Assembly: GCA_017463145.1 (NCBI GenBank)
Contig: JAFTPR010000010.1
Span: forward strand, 1 to 36,375
Length of the DNA: 36,375 nucleotides
Reading direction: 5' to 3'
DNA from: Clostridia bacterium
Lineage (GTDB): Bacteria > Bacillota > Clostridia > Christensenellales > Borkfalkiaceae
The number at the start of each line of letters is the position of its first letter. The first letter of the stretch is position 1. The position numbers and the translations under genes are program-made. Positions 24,042 to 33,265 of the stretch are shown piece after piece. The notes below the pieces were generated by a model. It was not told the DNA's origin, did no database searches, and saw nothing but the letters and a program-made list of their open reading frames with translations.

Positions 24042-25484
24042 TTAATAAATACTGAACGATACCCAAAGATAATTGCTCTTCCAAGTATCCCCGAAATTGC
24101 CATGCGCGCTATAACACATATACACCGTATCCCAAACCGCCGAAAGATCAAGTACAAATTGGAATTTATGGGTTGCATCCGTGCCTTGAGTCAGCTCCGT
24201 TACACTCCAAAGGGAAGGATTGCCTTGATCCACGTCCGCATAAACGCTGTTGGCAAGGTATATTTCTTTATATCCGTCATCCAGCTCCGTTATACTTATT
24301 TCTACGCTTACGGAAATCTTCGTATACCCTTCGGAAATCATAGTGCCAATGCCGCGCCCGAACAGTTCGTATAGCCTGATCGTGTCAAACGGATTTTTTT
24401 GCGTATGCTCGTCGTTGATTTCCAATCCCGCATTTCTCGAATAGACAGCCACCTCGCAACGCCATTGCGCCGTGAACGTAACGTCCGCAGCGGGAAGCGT
24501 GAACTGACCGCGATAGGTTGACCCGCCGTACTCCCAACCGATAAATTTATAGTATTGACGGCTGATATCGGGCAACGTAAGCACCGTTCCCGCGGCATAT
24601 TTGCCGCCTGCCACAATCTCACCGCCCGCACTCTCGAAAGAAACGGTGACGGCTTGTACTTTATCCGCAACGTACAATTTAATATTGCCCTCTACCTTGC
24701 CTGTATACACAAAACCCTTTACGTCGTCGTTCGTGGCGGTCGACCAATCGGTAATAAAAAATCCGTCCTCCACAACCCCCGCCGTCAACAAAGCAATATC
24801 CGTACCATACACCGCCGTTTCCGTTTTGAGCAGTTTCGACCCGTCCTTAGAATACAACTGCACCTCATAGCTTGCCAACTCGAAGCCTGCATACAAACGG
24901 ATATTTCTGTTTGCATCCGCAAGATTACGGAACGCCTTATCGCAAGCGTAGGTAGATATCCCCAGCTTATCGGCTATCATCAAGCCGCCGCAATTTTGCT
25001 CCGTATACCAACCCTTGAAAATTTGATGCCGATTCGTATGCACAATCAACTGCGCCGGCAATGCGGGTATACTTTCGTCCGTATGTACCTCTTCCACGGA
25101 AGCGCCCGTAACGTTCGCTTCGCCGTAATCGAGCACAAGCTTATACGTATATGCTTCAAACTGCGGATGCAAAACAATATCTCTACCGTCTAAAAACGCT
25201 TGCACGCACATACCGTCGGGGGTCACGTATTGCTTACCGTACTCCGTCAAATCATACCAACCGAGAAACGTATATCCGTCCTTTTGCGGAATATGTTCTT
25301 GGGGAATAGAATACAGTTTCCCCTCCGTCACCGTAAGCGTATGCGACGATATTCCGTCCGAATACATGATTGCATATTCGCCGAGGACAGAGCTATCCTT
25401 TTTCTTCAAAGCGTCGCACCCGCCAAGCAGACACGCGCAAAACAACAGGGACAATATGCCTAACCATACACACCTTTTCTTCAT
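24042..25484 (-). CDS. InlB-type beta-repeat lipoprotein, copy 4
   Basis: A 480-residue predicted lipoprotein with a signal peptide ending in LLGGC (residues 19-23). The first module after the signal (YAIMYSDGISSHTLTV, then GYTFLGWYD) is a Flg_new/InlB B-repeat-like beta-grasp unit. A second unit contains FKGWYTEQNCGG; a third ITDWSTATN; a fourth KFIGWEYGG ending FTAQW. The final ~130 residues (from CEVAVYSRNAG) are a different, non-repeat domain rich in Ser/Tyr/Val and probably beta-sheet. Such lipoproteins are surface-exposed in Gram-positives; no partner is known. Strong AAGGAGG site; last lipoprotein gene before tgt. Confidence 0.85.
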   Translation of the reverse strand: MKKRCVWLGILSLLFCACLLGGCDALKKKDSSVLGEYAIMYSDGISSHTLTVTEGKLYSIPQEHIPQKDGYTFLGWYDLTEYGKQYVTPDGMCVQAFLDGRDIVLHPQFEAYTYKLVLDYGEANVTGASVEEVHTDESIPALPAQLIVHTNRHQIFKGWYTEQNCGGLMIADKLGISTYACDKAFRNLADANRNIRLYAGFELASYEVQLYSKDGSKLLKTETAVYGTDIALLTAGVVEDGFFITDWSTATNDDVKGFVYTGKVEGNIKLYVADKVQAVTVSFESAGGEIVAGGKYAAGTVLTLPDISRQYYKFIGWEYGGSTYRGQFTLPAADVTFTAQWRCEVAVYSRNAGLEINDEHTQKNPFDTIRLYELFGRGIGTMISEGYTKISVSVEISITELDDGYKEIYLANSVYADVDQGNPSLWSVTELTQGTDATHKFQFVLDLSAVWDTVYMCYSAHGNFGDTWKSNYLWVSFSIY

Positions 25485-26030
25485 TCGTACAAAGCCTCCT
25501 TGGATTATCCACCGTAGTTTGCAAGCTCAAAGCCCGCATACAAACGAATGTTGCCGTTTTCGTCCGCAAGCGCGCGGAACGTTCCGTTACAAGTATACGT
25601 GGATATCCCCATTTTATCCGCAATCATCAAACCGCCGCAATTCTCTTCCGTATACCAACCTTTAAAAATCATATCACGGTTTGTTGGAATGACAAGTTGC
25701 GAGGGCAACACGGGTAAATTCTCATCCGTGCATACTTCCTCAACGGTAACGCCGTTCACGTCTGCGTCGCCGTAATCGAGCACGATCTTATACGTATTCG
25801 CCTCGAATTGCGGATACAGTATCAAATCCCTGCCGTCCAAAAACGGCTGTACGCACATACCGTCGGGCGTAACGTACTGCCGTCCGTACTCACGCGCGTC
25901 AAACCAGCCGAGGAACGTATATCCGTCCTTGGGCGCGGGAATGTGTTGCTGGGAAATGGAATACAGCTTGCCCTCCGTCACCGTAAGCGTATGCGACGAA
26001 ACGCCGTCCGAATACATAATATCGTATTGC
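24870..26030. repeat. Direct repeat of two paralogous lipoprotein N-terminal halves
   Basis: The segments about 24,870-25,400 and 25,500-26,030 encode near-identical protein modules and share long stretches of nucleotide identity, for example around the codons for MYSDG, SHTLTVTEGKLYSI and WYTE-NCGG. They are direct repeats in the same orientation and could recombine. Confidence 0.7.
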
Positions 26031-26197
26031 TCGGGCGCAGAGCTTGCCTGTTTTTGCGGAGGAGCGCAACTACCGTACAAAAATCTGTACATTTGCGGAT
26101 CCATATTCTCCGTATCCGTCAATTCTTCGCACCCGCCGCAAAAGCACGCGCAAAATAAGCCTAACACCGCGCCTATCAACGCAAATTTCTTTTTCAT
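25505..26197 (-). CDS. Short InlB-type beta-repeat lipoprotein, copy 3 (truncated paralog)
   Basis: A 230-residue relative of the downstream lipoprotein, with signal peptide ending CGGC, an extra ~25-residue linker, then the same first two modules (YDIMYSDGVSSHTLTV, GYTFLGWFD, FKGWYTEENCGGLMIADKMG). It stops at ELANYGG, exactly where the paralog continues with ELASYEVQLYSK, so about 250 C-terminal residues are absent. The stop codon is followed at once by the ribosome binding site of the next gene, so the truncation could come from recombination between the two copies. It may still be made and exported as a short protein. Confidence 0.8.
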   Translation of the reverse strand: MKKKFALIGAVLGLFCACFCGGCEELTDTENMDPQMYRFLYGSCAPPQKQASSAPEQYDIMYSDGVSSHTLTVTEGKLYSISQQHIPAPKDGYTFLGWFDAREYGRQYVTPDGMCVQPFLDGRDLILYPQFEANTYKIVLDYGDADVNGVTVEEVCTDENLPVLPSQLVIPTNRDMIFKGWYTEENCGGLMIADKMGISTYTCNGTFRALADENGNIRLYAGFELANYGG

Positions 26198-26214
26198 CTA
26201 TAACCTTCTCCTTT

Positions 26215-28722
26215 TTATTTCCAGCCGTAAATGATTACAGGTCCTGCCGACGAATCCTGCCAAACACTCGAAGAAAAACCGAGGTTGGAAAGGCTCATAG
26301 TTACTTTCGACGCGCCGCTGCTGCTTCCTGAACCGATCAACGTATCGCTCGCCTCGCTGTAACACCTTGCCATGCTTGCGCTGCCATTCACGCCGATTAG
26401 CGAACCGCCGTACGCCGTATTATGCCCCTTTGCGCCCTCCTCCGCCTTTGCAGAGATTGTGTTTCGATACCCCAACACGTTCGTCATAAACACGGAAGAA
26501 GCGTAGCCAACTACGCCGCCCGCATAGGACTTGGGTCTGCCGCCGCCTGTTTCGATACCGAATATACCGTACATTTTACTACCCTTGCCGTACGCCGTAA
26601 TTTTACCGTTTCGAGAATAACAATTTTCAATATTCCCGCCCGTTGCTTGCCCGACGATACCGCCTACATAGCTTCTTGCGTCCTCGTAGCCCGTGCGCGT
26701 TTGCGCCTCTATCGTGCAGTTCGTTACGCCGCATTTCTTGATTGTACCCGTGCTTTCGCCCGCAACCGTTCCCGCATACGTATTGAACGTAGTGGAAACC
26801 TCAATCTTACCGAGTTTGCCGTACACGCTACCGTTTTGCACAATTACGTTTTCGATTGTACCCGTATTTACGCCACAGACCGTACCGATATACAGCGTTC
26901 TTGTGCTTGCGTTGCCGAGGTCGCCTGTATTCAGCGTACAACCGCTCAGCTTCAAATTCTTAATCGTACCCTTATTCGTACCGAACAAACCGACTTTAAA
27001 ATCGCCTGTCACGCCCGTATAATTCCAATTCGAAATCGTATAGCCGTTACCGTCCAACGTGCCTTGGAACGTTCCCAAAGGTACGTAGCCCGCATCCTTT
27101 AAACTGAAACTCTTCAAAAGAAGATAATTCCCCGCCGTGGCAATCGTCTTAAAATCGCTTGCGGAAGCGATATACGTCTTATCATACGTTTGCGCCCACT
27201 TTGCGTACAGTTTACAATCCTCTTCTCTTATCCACGTATACCCGCCCGCGCGGTTTTGCGTATAGCCGCTACAAGCAATCAAAGCGCCTTGCCCGTCCGT
27301 AACTGCCGTATCCGCAGCAAAAGTCGAGCTTGTATACCAACCGACGAACGTATAATATTCCGACGTAGGCACGGCAAGCTTTTGTCTGCTTCCGTCGTAA
27401 ATTCCCGCAGTATTTTGCGTAACCGTTGCCGTCGTTTTCAACGTAGATAAGCTCAAATCATACGTCACCGTCGAGTTTTTCCCCCAACTCGCCACGAGCG
27501 TTATCCCCGTCACTTTATTCCAATTCGTAACGCTGCTGCCCGACTCACCGGTCAACGATTCTCCGTCCTCCGTCTGCCACGCAAGGAACGTATACCCCGA
27601 TTTTTGGGGTACGGGCAACGTATACGCCGCGCCGTAATACACCGTTTTTTCCGTTGCGGAAAGGTCGCCGCCGTTTGCATCCAACTGTACAACGTACGCA
27701 TTTGCGCTCCATTTTGCCGTCAAGGTCATATTCGCCATAGGCGCAACGGAAGCTTCGTCAATTATCTTGCCTACCGCGTCCAACCAGCCCTCAAACGTGT
27801 AGCCCGTCCGTTCCGCCGTAGGCAAAACAACGCTATCGCCCTCTGCCACGCGTTTGGTTTCCGTCGTGCCGTCCGCATAATCAAACGTAAACAAAAAGCC
27901 GTAAGAACGTACGTACAAGACAAGCGTACCCTCTACGTTACCCGTCACCGCAGAACCGCCGTTGGTTCTCGTCCAATCAACAATCTGCTTGCCCTCGTAT
28001 TCCGTAGGCGCAATATCCGCTATCGCTGTTCCGTAAGGCACGGTCGTTTCCTTTAATAATGCGCCGTCCTTAGAATGGAATTTTACCGAATACGAACCAA
28101 TCTCGTATCCTGCATATAATTGCAACGCTCGGTTCTCGTCCGCAAGCGCGCGGAAATCCGCATCAAAGGTCAAATCGGAAGCTCCGTTCGCCCCGCTAAC
28201 CTTTACGCCCCCACAATTCTCTTCCGTATACCAGCCTTGAAATACGTAATAGTGGAGTTCGCCCTTGGGAAATCCCACGGGAAGCTGCGGAAACGCCTCG
28301 TCCGAAGCGACCGTATACGTATCTTCATTGTCGCCTGCAATGCCGTAGTCGAGATGCAGTTTATATTCGTACGCCTCGAATTGGGGATATAAAACGATAT
28401 TTTTATTGTCCGCAAAGGCCTCTTTGCCCATACCGAGTTCCGTCACGTACTGTTTGCCCCACTCCTCACCGTCAAACCAGCCGAGGAAGGTATATCCTTC
28501 CTTTTGCGGGATATGCTCTTGGGGAATGGTATACAGTTGTCCTTTTTGCACCGTCAGCGTATGCGTCGTCACGCCGTCCGAATACAGAATTTCGTAAAAA
28601 GCAGGCGCAACGTCGCTGCTCGGCTTCAAGCCCGAGATGACGCTTTTGAATTTATCGCACCCGCAAAACAGACAAGCGCAACCGATTGCGGCAAGCCCCG
28701 CCGCCAAAAGCTTCTTATTCAT
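26215..28722 (-). CDS. InlB-repeat and GLUG-repeat lipoprotein, copy 2
   Basis: An 835-residue predicted lipoprotein with signal peptide ending FCGC. About six InlB/Flg_new-like modules follow (GYTFLGWFD, FQGWYTEENCGG, IVDWTRTNGG, GYTFEGWLD, GYTFLAWQT, FVGWYTSS), each ending in an LYAxW or similar beta-strand. From about residue 545 the sequence turns into GLUG-like repeats, including VGLFGTNKGTIKN, AGTVAGESTGTIKK, VGGIVGQATGGNIEN and AGGVVGYASS. It closes with LGFSSSVWQDS, a common end of GLUG regions. GLUG repeats form beta-helical, often adhesive surfaces. AAAAGGAG site upstream of the ATG; 17 bases separate it from the next gene. Confidence 0.87.
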   Translation of the reverse strand: MNKKLLAAGLAAIGCACLFCGCDKFKSVISGLKPSSDVAPAFYEILYSDGVTTHTLTVQKGQLYTIPQEHIPQKEGYTFLGWFDGEEWGKQYVTELGMGKEAFADNKNIVLYPQFEAYEYKLHLDYGIAGDNEDTYTVASDEAFPQLPVGFPKGELHYYVFQGWYTEENCGGVKVSGANGASDLTFDADFRALADENRALQLYAGYEIGSYSVKFHSKDGALLKETTVPYGTAIADIAPTEYEGKQIVDWTRTNGGSAVTGNVEGTLVLYVRSYGFLFTFDYADGTTETKRVAEGDSVVLPTAERTGYTFEGWLDAVGKIIDEASVAPMANMTLTAKWSANAYVVQLDANGGDLSATEKTVYYGAAYTLPVPQKSGYTFLAWQTEDGESLTGESGSSVTNWNKVTGITLVASWGKNSTVTYDLSLSTLKTTATVTQNTAGIYDGSRQKLAVPTSEYYTFVGWYTSSTFAADTAVTDGQGALIACSGYTQNRAGGYTWIREEDCKLYAKWAQTYDKTYIASASDFKTIATAGNYLLLKSFSLKDAGYVPLGTFQGTLDGNGYTISNWNYTGVTGDFKVGLFGTNKGTIKNLKLSGCTLNTGDLGNASTRTLYIGTVCGVNTGTIENVIVQNGSVYGKLGKIEVSTTFNTYAGTVAGESTGTIKKCGVTNCTIEAQTRTGYEDARSYVGGIVGQATGGNIENCYSRNGKITAYGKGSKMYGIFGIETGGGRPKSYAGGVVGYASSVFMTNVLGYRNTISAKAEEGAKGHNTAYGGSLIGVNGSASMARCYSEASDTLIGSGSSSGASKVTMSLSNLGFSSSVWQDSSAGPVIIYGWK

Positions 28723-28743
28723 CTTACGCTTCCTCCAAACAAA

Positions 28744-31700
28744 TTATATCCCGGGTTGCCCCGTCGCGCCCTTGCCGCCTGCGCTGCCGTACCAAGTTCC
28801 GTGATCCCAGCTATGGTTATATACGTATCCTCTTGCGCCGCCGTCACCGCCGTCGCCACCCAAACCGGGCTTAGGCGTAGCCGTACTCGCCTTTCCTGCG
28901 CTGTTACTGCAAGTCGAACCGACGTTGGCGGAAGCCTTTCCTGCGCTTCCGTTGAAACCACGGTCGCCGCCCGTACCGCCTGTACCGCCCGTACCGCCCT
29001 TCAAACCGCGGTGACGGGAAGTATCGACAATCAACACGCCGTTGCCGTTATGCACCGCGCCCTGTCCGCCCGTGCCGCCTTTTCCGCCTTTTCCGCCGTC
29101 TGCGCCCGCGCCTGCGTTACCCGAAACAAGGGTTACGTTTGCGGGAAGCGGAGAATAGACCAATACGGAAACCGCCACGCCGCCGTCACCGCCGTCACCA
29201 CCGTCGCCGCCCGTATAGCCCATACCGCCCTTGCCGCCGTTTTTGCCTTCGGAAGCGTTTGTACTGAACGCATACGTGCCTTTCGTACCCGTATCGCCTT
29301 GCGCGCCTTGCGCGCCTTCCTTGCCGTTGCCGCCGTGACCGCCGTACACGCTCACCTTACCCGACATTGTAACACTCATACGCGTTGCCGAAATACCGAT
29401 ACCGCCGTTTCCGCCGTCACCGCTCGACACCGTTGCGTTTGCGCCGTTACCCGCTTTCACCGTCAATTCGCCGTCGCCCTTAATCAACAGCTCCGCGCCC
29501 TTTAAGTTGAACACGTTTCCGCTTGCCGCGCTCGTGCTGACGGTGCTGTACCCCTTTACGTTGAGTACGACGTACGCACCCGAATCGTTATACAGCTCGA
29601 CAACGTTGCCTGCGTTCCCCGTGAAATTGAAATCGACGAAATGGATATCCACACGCTGTCCGTTGGCAAAGTTGCAAATATCCAAACAAAGATTGGTAAA
29701 CGTCTTGGAGGAGTTGCCGATAAATACGACCTCTTCCGTCGTGTTGCCGATATTGATATGGTTATAATTGCCGTTTACAACAAATCTCGACGTATGGTTT
29801 AAAAGATTTGTGTCCGTTTCCTTGCTCCAATCAAGAATGACTCTGCCTGCCGTCGTATACGGCGAAGCGTCGATACTCGTGTATACCGTACACAAATCCC
29901 ACGCGGCATACAAAGTGACGTCCCTCGGATTTTCCTCCAAAGCAAAGGGAGAACACCAATCCGTTAAATCCTCGTCTAAATACCACCCGTCGAAACGGTT
30001 ATACTCGGCATACGTGGTGTAAACGGGTTTGGGGAATTGCGTGAGTTTGGTATACTTCACCGTATACGTCGCCGCCCCGCTGAGAATACCCCCGTTAGGT
30101 ATAAGCGTGACCTCATAGCTGTTCTCCGACCATTTCGCCGTTACCGTAACGCTCTTTTCGGGTGTGATATCCGCAGTCACTTCAACGCCCTTATTATCAA
30201 ACCAACCGAGGAACGTATAGCCTGTTCTTTCCACAAACGGAAGCTCTACGCTTTCCCCTTCCATAACACGCTCCACCTCGGTCGTACCGTAGCCGTAGTC
30301 AAACGTGACAAGGTAGCCGTAGTGCAATACGTAAAATTTCGATTCCCCGACAATCGCGCCTTCGTACGAATCGCCCCCGATTGTTTTCGACCAATCGACG
30401 ATATCCCCCTCGCCCGTTTCCTGCGTCGGGGCGATATCGTAAATACTCTGTCCGTATTTACCTACCGTTTCCAACAGCAATTTTCCGCCGCTCTTGGAAT
30501 AAAACTGTACGGTATAGCCCACGGCTTCCCATTGCGCGTACAATTTCACGCGCGCCGTAAGTTCCCAAGCAATCAAACTGTCGCCGTATTCGTCCGTAAA
30601 GGGCACGCCGTTCTCGTCCGCCCAACCCGCGAACGTATACCCCGTTTTCATAGGTACGGGCAGGGAATATTTGCTCTTGTATTCCACAAGCTGTTCCACT
30701 ACGGACAGCGAACCGCCCTTTGCGTCGAACAGTACTTTATACTTGTTTGCTTCCCATTTCGCGCGAAGCGTGACGTTCCACGTGGGGCAATAATCCCCTG
30801 TATGTACGTTGCCTTTTTCGTCCGCCCAACCCGCCAAGGTGTAGCCCTCACGGCTGACCTCGGGCAGGAACGTGCTTTCGCCTTCCGTCAAAACAACGGG
30901 CGCAGGCACTACGTCCAACGTGCCGTCGAACGTGACCGTGAATTTATAGTGCATTACGTAGAGATTGAGGTTGCCTTCCAGCATACCCGTAAACACGACC
31001 GAACCGCCGTAGCCTCTCGTCCAATCGACAATCTCCATCGTACCCTCGTGCGTGGGCGCAAGGGAAAGAACCTCTGCGCCATACTTGGCGGTTTCTTCTT
31101 TTAAAAGCTCGCCGTTCTTGGAATGAAACTTCACGGAATATTCGGCAATTTTATAACCCGCATATAATTGCAAAGAACGGTTCTCGTCCGCCATATCGCG
31201 GTACTTTTTCCCAAACGTCAATTTAGACGCGCCGTTCGCGCCGCAAACCTGTTCCCCCCCGCAATTCTCTTCCGTGTACCAGCCTTGGAACACGTAATAG
31301 TGGTATTCGCCCTTGGGTACGCAAACGGGAAGCGAAGGGAACGTTTCGTCCGAACATACCGTATCATACTCCTCCGTTGCCTCCGCTACGCCGTAATCGA
31401 GATACAACGTGTATTCCAGCGGGATAAATTGCGGATACAATACAAGGCTTTTCTTATCGGCAAACGCTTCCTTACAAGTGCCGTTTGCGCTCACGTATTG
31501 TTTGCCGTACTCCTCTAAATCGTACCAACCGTCAAATACGTAACCCTCCCGTTCCGCGGGAATATGTTCTTCGGGTATGGCGTATAATTCGCCCCACTCG
31601 ACTTTCAGCGTATGCGTGGATACCCCGTCGCTGTACATAATTGAATATTCTGCTGCGCCGCTAGACGCTTCTTCCTTTTTTTTTGTTGCAACCGACGAAT

Positions 31701-31762
31701 ATAAAAAGCCCGCAAACCGCGCATAAAATCGCCGATATCCATAACCTCTTATTCCTTTTCAT
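28744..31762 (-). CDS. Large InlB-repeat, Gly-rich lipoprotein, copy 1, split by a 1-base insertion
   Basis: The downstream frame (from 31638) encodes 964 residues with seven or more InlB/Flg_new modules (GYVFDGWYD, FQGWYTEENCGG, IVDWTRGYGG, GYTLAGWAD, GYTFAGWAD, GYTFLGWFD, YNRFDGWYL), then a beta-helix-like region (about 560-720), then a ~250-residue Gly-rich, collagen-like or PGRS-like tail with runs of GG-D and GG-T triplets. By itself this frame has no signal peptide. Upstream, the ATG at 31762 (GGGAGG 10 bases before) begins a lipoprotein signal, MKRNKRLWISAIL then CGLFIFVGC, in another frame. The two join if one A is removed from the A9 run at 31676-31684, giving CNKKKEEASSGAAEYSIMYSDG. 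As sequenced, the upstream frame stops four codons after the A run. The tract may be a phase-variation switch, a slippage site or a sequencing error. Confidence 0.82.
31676..31684 (-). repeat. A9 homopolymer at the frameshift in the lipoprotein gene
   Basis: Nine consecutive A residues on the coding strand directly follow the codon for Asn after the lipobox Cys. Eight As would restore a single reading frame from the signal peptide into the repeat protein. Confidence 0.85.
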
Positions 31763-31799
31763 ACGGCAATAACCTCCCGATTATACTCATACATAATAC

Positions 31800-31828
31800 A
31801 TTATAACATATTTCTCTATATATTGCAA
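31800..31828 (-). promoter_or_regulatory. Promoter of the lipoprotein-tgt operon
   Basis: Minus-strand TTGCAA (31823-31828), 17-bp spacer, TATAAT (31800-31805), followed by the GGGAGG ribosome binding site and the ATG at 31762. It is the only clear promoter seen before tgt, so all five genes may depend on it. Confidence 0.8.
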
Positions 31829-31838
31829 CCCTTTTTAA

Positions 31839-31881
31839 CAAAAAAATAAAAGCCCGAAGCGGGTATACTGCCCCGCCTCGG
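31839..31881 (-). terminator. Terminator of the alpha/beta hydrolase gene
   Basis: Arms CCGAAGCGGG (31854-31863) and CCCGCCTCGG (31872-31881) pair with two mismatches or wobbles, and on the minus strand the stem is followed by a long T-rich run (complement of 31839-31851). It insulates the lipoprotein operon from the hydrolase. Confidence 0.8.
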
Positions 31882-31909
31882 AACTTTCACAGTAGCCAAG
31901 TCAATACTT

Positions 31910-32851
31910 TCAATCTTTGGAAAGAACAGCGTCGATAAACCGATCCACCGTTTGCGCGTAGTCCTGCGGATAGCCGATAAAGCTTATGCCGTGCCCCGCA
32001 TCCGCAAACGTGACCAACGTGATTTTTTCGGGATTGGCTGCGTAAATTTCTCTGCTCATTTCGCACGGCACAAATAAATCCGCTTCGCCGTGGATAAGCA
32101 GGATCGGCACGTTTGCTTTCTTTACCGCCTCCACCGCCGAACCGTCTAACTTGAAACCGCCGAATAACCTTGCTCCCAAGCGCAAAAATGGCAAGGCAAG
32201 CTTGGGCGGATATCCCATTTCCTTGCATACCTTGCGTATGATTGCTTCGGGCGAGGAAAACGGACTGTCCGCAATCACGCCCTTGATGTTTTTCGGGAGC
32301 GGGTATTCGCAAGCCATCAAAACCGTTGCCGCACCCATTGAAACGCCCGAAAGCAATATTTGGACGTCTTTTCCAAATCTTTTTAATGCGTAGTCTATCC
32401 ACGCAAGACAATCCTGCCGTTCCCGTATACCGAACGTGATTGCCGTACCGCCGCTTTTACCATGCGCCCTTTGATCGATTACAAGCGTATTATGCCCTTT
32501 CTCTCTGGCAAGCTTGTTCCCGCCGCAAAAATCACGGTACGCCGTACCACGGTAGCCATGAAACTGTATCTGTAAAGGCGCTTCATCTCGTACATGGTAG
32601 TACCTTCCGCAAAGTTTTGTCCCGTCAGGAGCAGTAATTTCGACCGCTTCAAACGGCAGCTTTTCCATCTCCTGTATCAACGAGATCATAAACGGTTTGC
32701 CCGCCTCGTACTGTTTGCCCTTGGGGATATCAAAGATGTCCTCTTTGCGGTTTTTAGGCGAATAAAACGCAACCGTATATGTCCACCTTGCAATCAGCAA
32801 CGCCGCCGCAAGTAATACAAGCGCTATTCCCAAAGCAATTTTCCAACCCAT
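31910..32851 (-). CDS. Membrane-anchored alpha/beta hydrolase
   Basis: A 313-residue serine hydrolase with an N-terminal membrane anchor (residues 4-27). The catalytic triad is readable: Ser171 in GVSMGA, Asp258 in HGEADLFVP and His287 in DAGHGISF; the oxyanion region is FHGYRGTA (98-105). This layout is shared by many Firmicute YqkD-like or BAAT-like esterases and thioesterases, so the substrate cannot be named. The anchor suggests it acts outside the membrane, though a signal-peptide role is possible. AAGGAG lies 6 bases before the ATG. Monocistronic: its own promoter and terminator. Confidence 0.88.
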   Translation of the reverse strand: MGWKIALGIALVLLAAALLIARWTYTVAFYSPKNRKEDIFDIPKGKQYEAGKPFMISLIQEMEKLPFEAVEITAPDGTKLCGRYYHVRDEAPLQIQFHGYRGTAYRDFCGGNKLAREKGHNTLVIDQRAHGKSGGTAITFGIRERQDCLAWIDYALKRFGKDVQILLSGVSMGAATVLMACEYPLPKNIKGVIADSPFSSPEAIIRKVCKEMGYPPKLALPFLRLGARLFGGFKLDGSAVEAVKKANVPILLIHGEADLFVPCEMSREIYAANPEKITLVTFADAGHGISFIGYPQDYAQTVDRFIDAVLSKD

Positions 32852-32886
32852 ATCCCACTCCTTAAATGCCTATTGTTTATATATAA

Positions 32887-32915
32887 ATTGTACCACATTT
32901 TCCGCTGTAAAGCAA
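32887..32915 (-). promoter_or_regulatory. Promoter of the hydrolase gene
   Basis: Minus-strand TTGCTT (32910-32915), 17-bp spacer, TACAAT (32887-32892). The -35 is a weak match; the -10 is good. Confidence 0.55.
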
Positions 32916-32917
32916 CA

Positions 32918-32949
32918 AAAACCGAGCGTTTTTTCAAACCCTCGGTTTT
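32918..32949. terminator. Hairpin in the hydrolase upstream region
   Basis: AAAACCGAG (32918-32926) and CTCGGTTTT (32941-32949) are perfectly complementary with a 14-base loop. T runs follow on either side, so it may stop leftward readthrough from the acquired segment or rightward antisense transcription. Confidence 0.55.
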
Positions 32950-33202
32950 CCTTTACTTGCAATGCCACTCCCCCGCAGTCAATTGCAACGCCTTTCAACC
33001 TTTTTACGCATTTTCTATGCTTATCGCAACCGCTTTTCGTCTTGCAATTTCGCAAAGCTTACCCCATTTTATTCTTCCGCGCGGTATAGGATTTTCTTTT
33101 GCTTTTACGGACATTCCTAATACAACAGGAGAAAACGGGGATAAAAAGCAAAACACACTTCCACCCTCGACTCTCGTCAGTAAACGATTTTTCGACATAA
33201 AA
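32950..33202. other. Intergenic stretch, no supported gene
   Basis: About 250 bases between the two hairpins. Both strands have short open frames but none with a ribosome binding site, promoter or recognisable protein. Its base composition is intermediate between the core region and the AT-rich cassette, so it may be the boundary of the acquired DNA or a decayed gene. Confidence 0.4.
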
Positions 33203-33234
33203 CAGCCCTGCGGAGAGAGATTTCCACAGGGCTG
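33203..33234 (-). terminator. Terminator of the FRG operon
   Basis: CAGCCCTG (33203-33210) and CAGGGCTG (33227-33234) form a perfect 8-bp stem, extended by a partial GGAAA/CGGA pairing. On the minus strand it is followed by TTTTATG. It lies about 30 bases past the last gene of the operon. Confidence 0.75.
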
Positions 33235-33265
33235 AATGTAAGAATAGGTTATAAAATGGGATTTT

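Noticed and set aside
28744-29480. CRISPR or tandem-repeat array suspected from periodic GCCGCC/ACCGCC runs
   Set aside because: The periodicity is codon-level and encodes the Gly-rich tail in one continuous frame; no spacer structure is present.
24042-31762. Lipoprotein operon as a polysaccharide-utilisation or adhesin-secretion system
   Set aside because: No transporter, glycosidase or sortase gene is linked; the module content supports only surface exposure.
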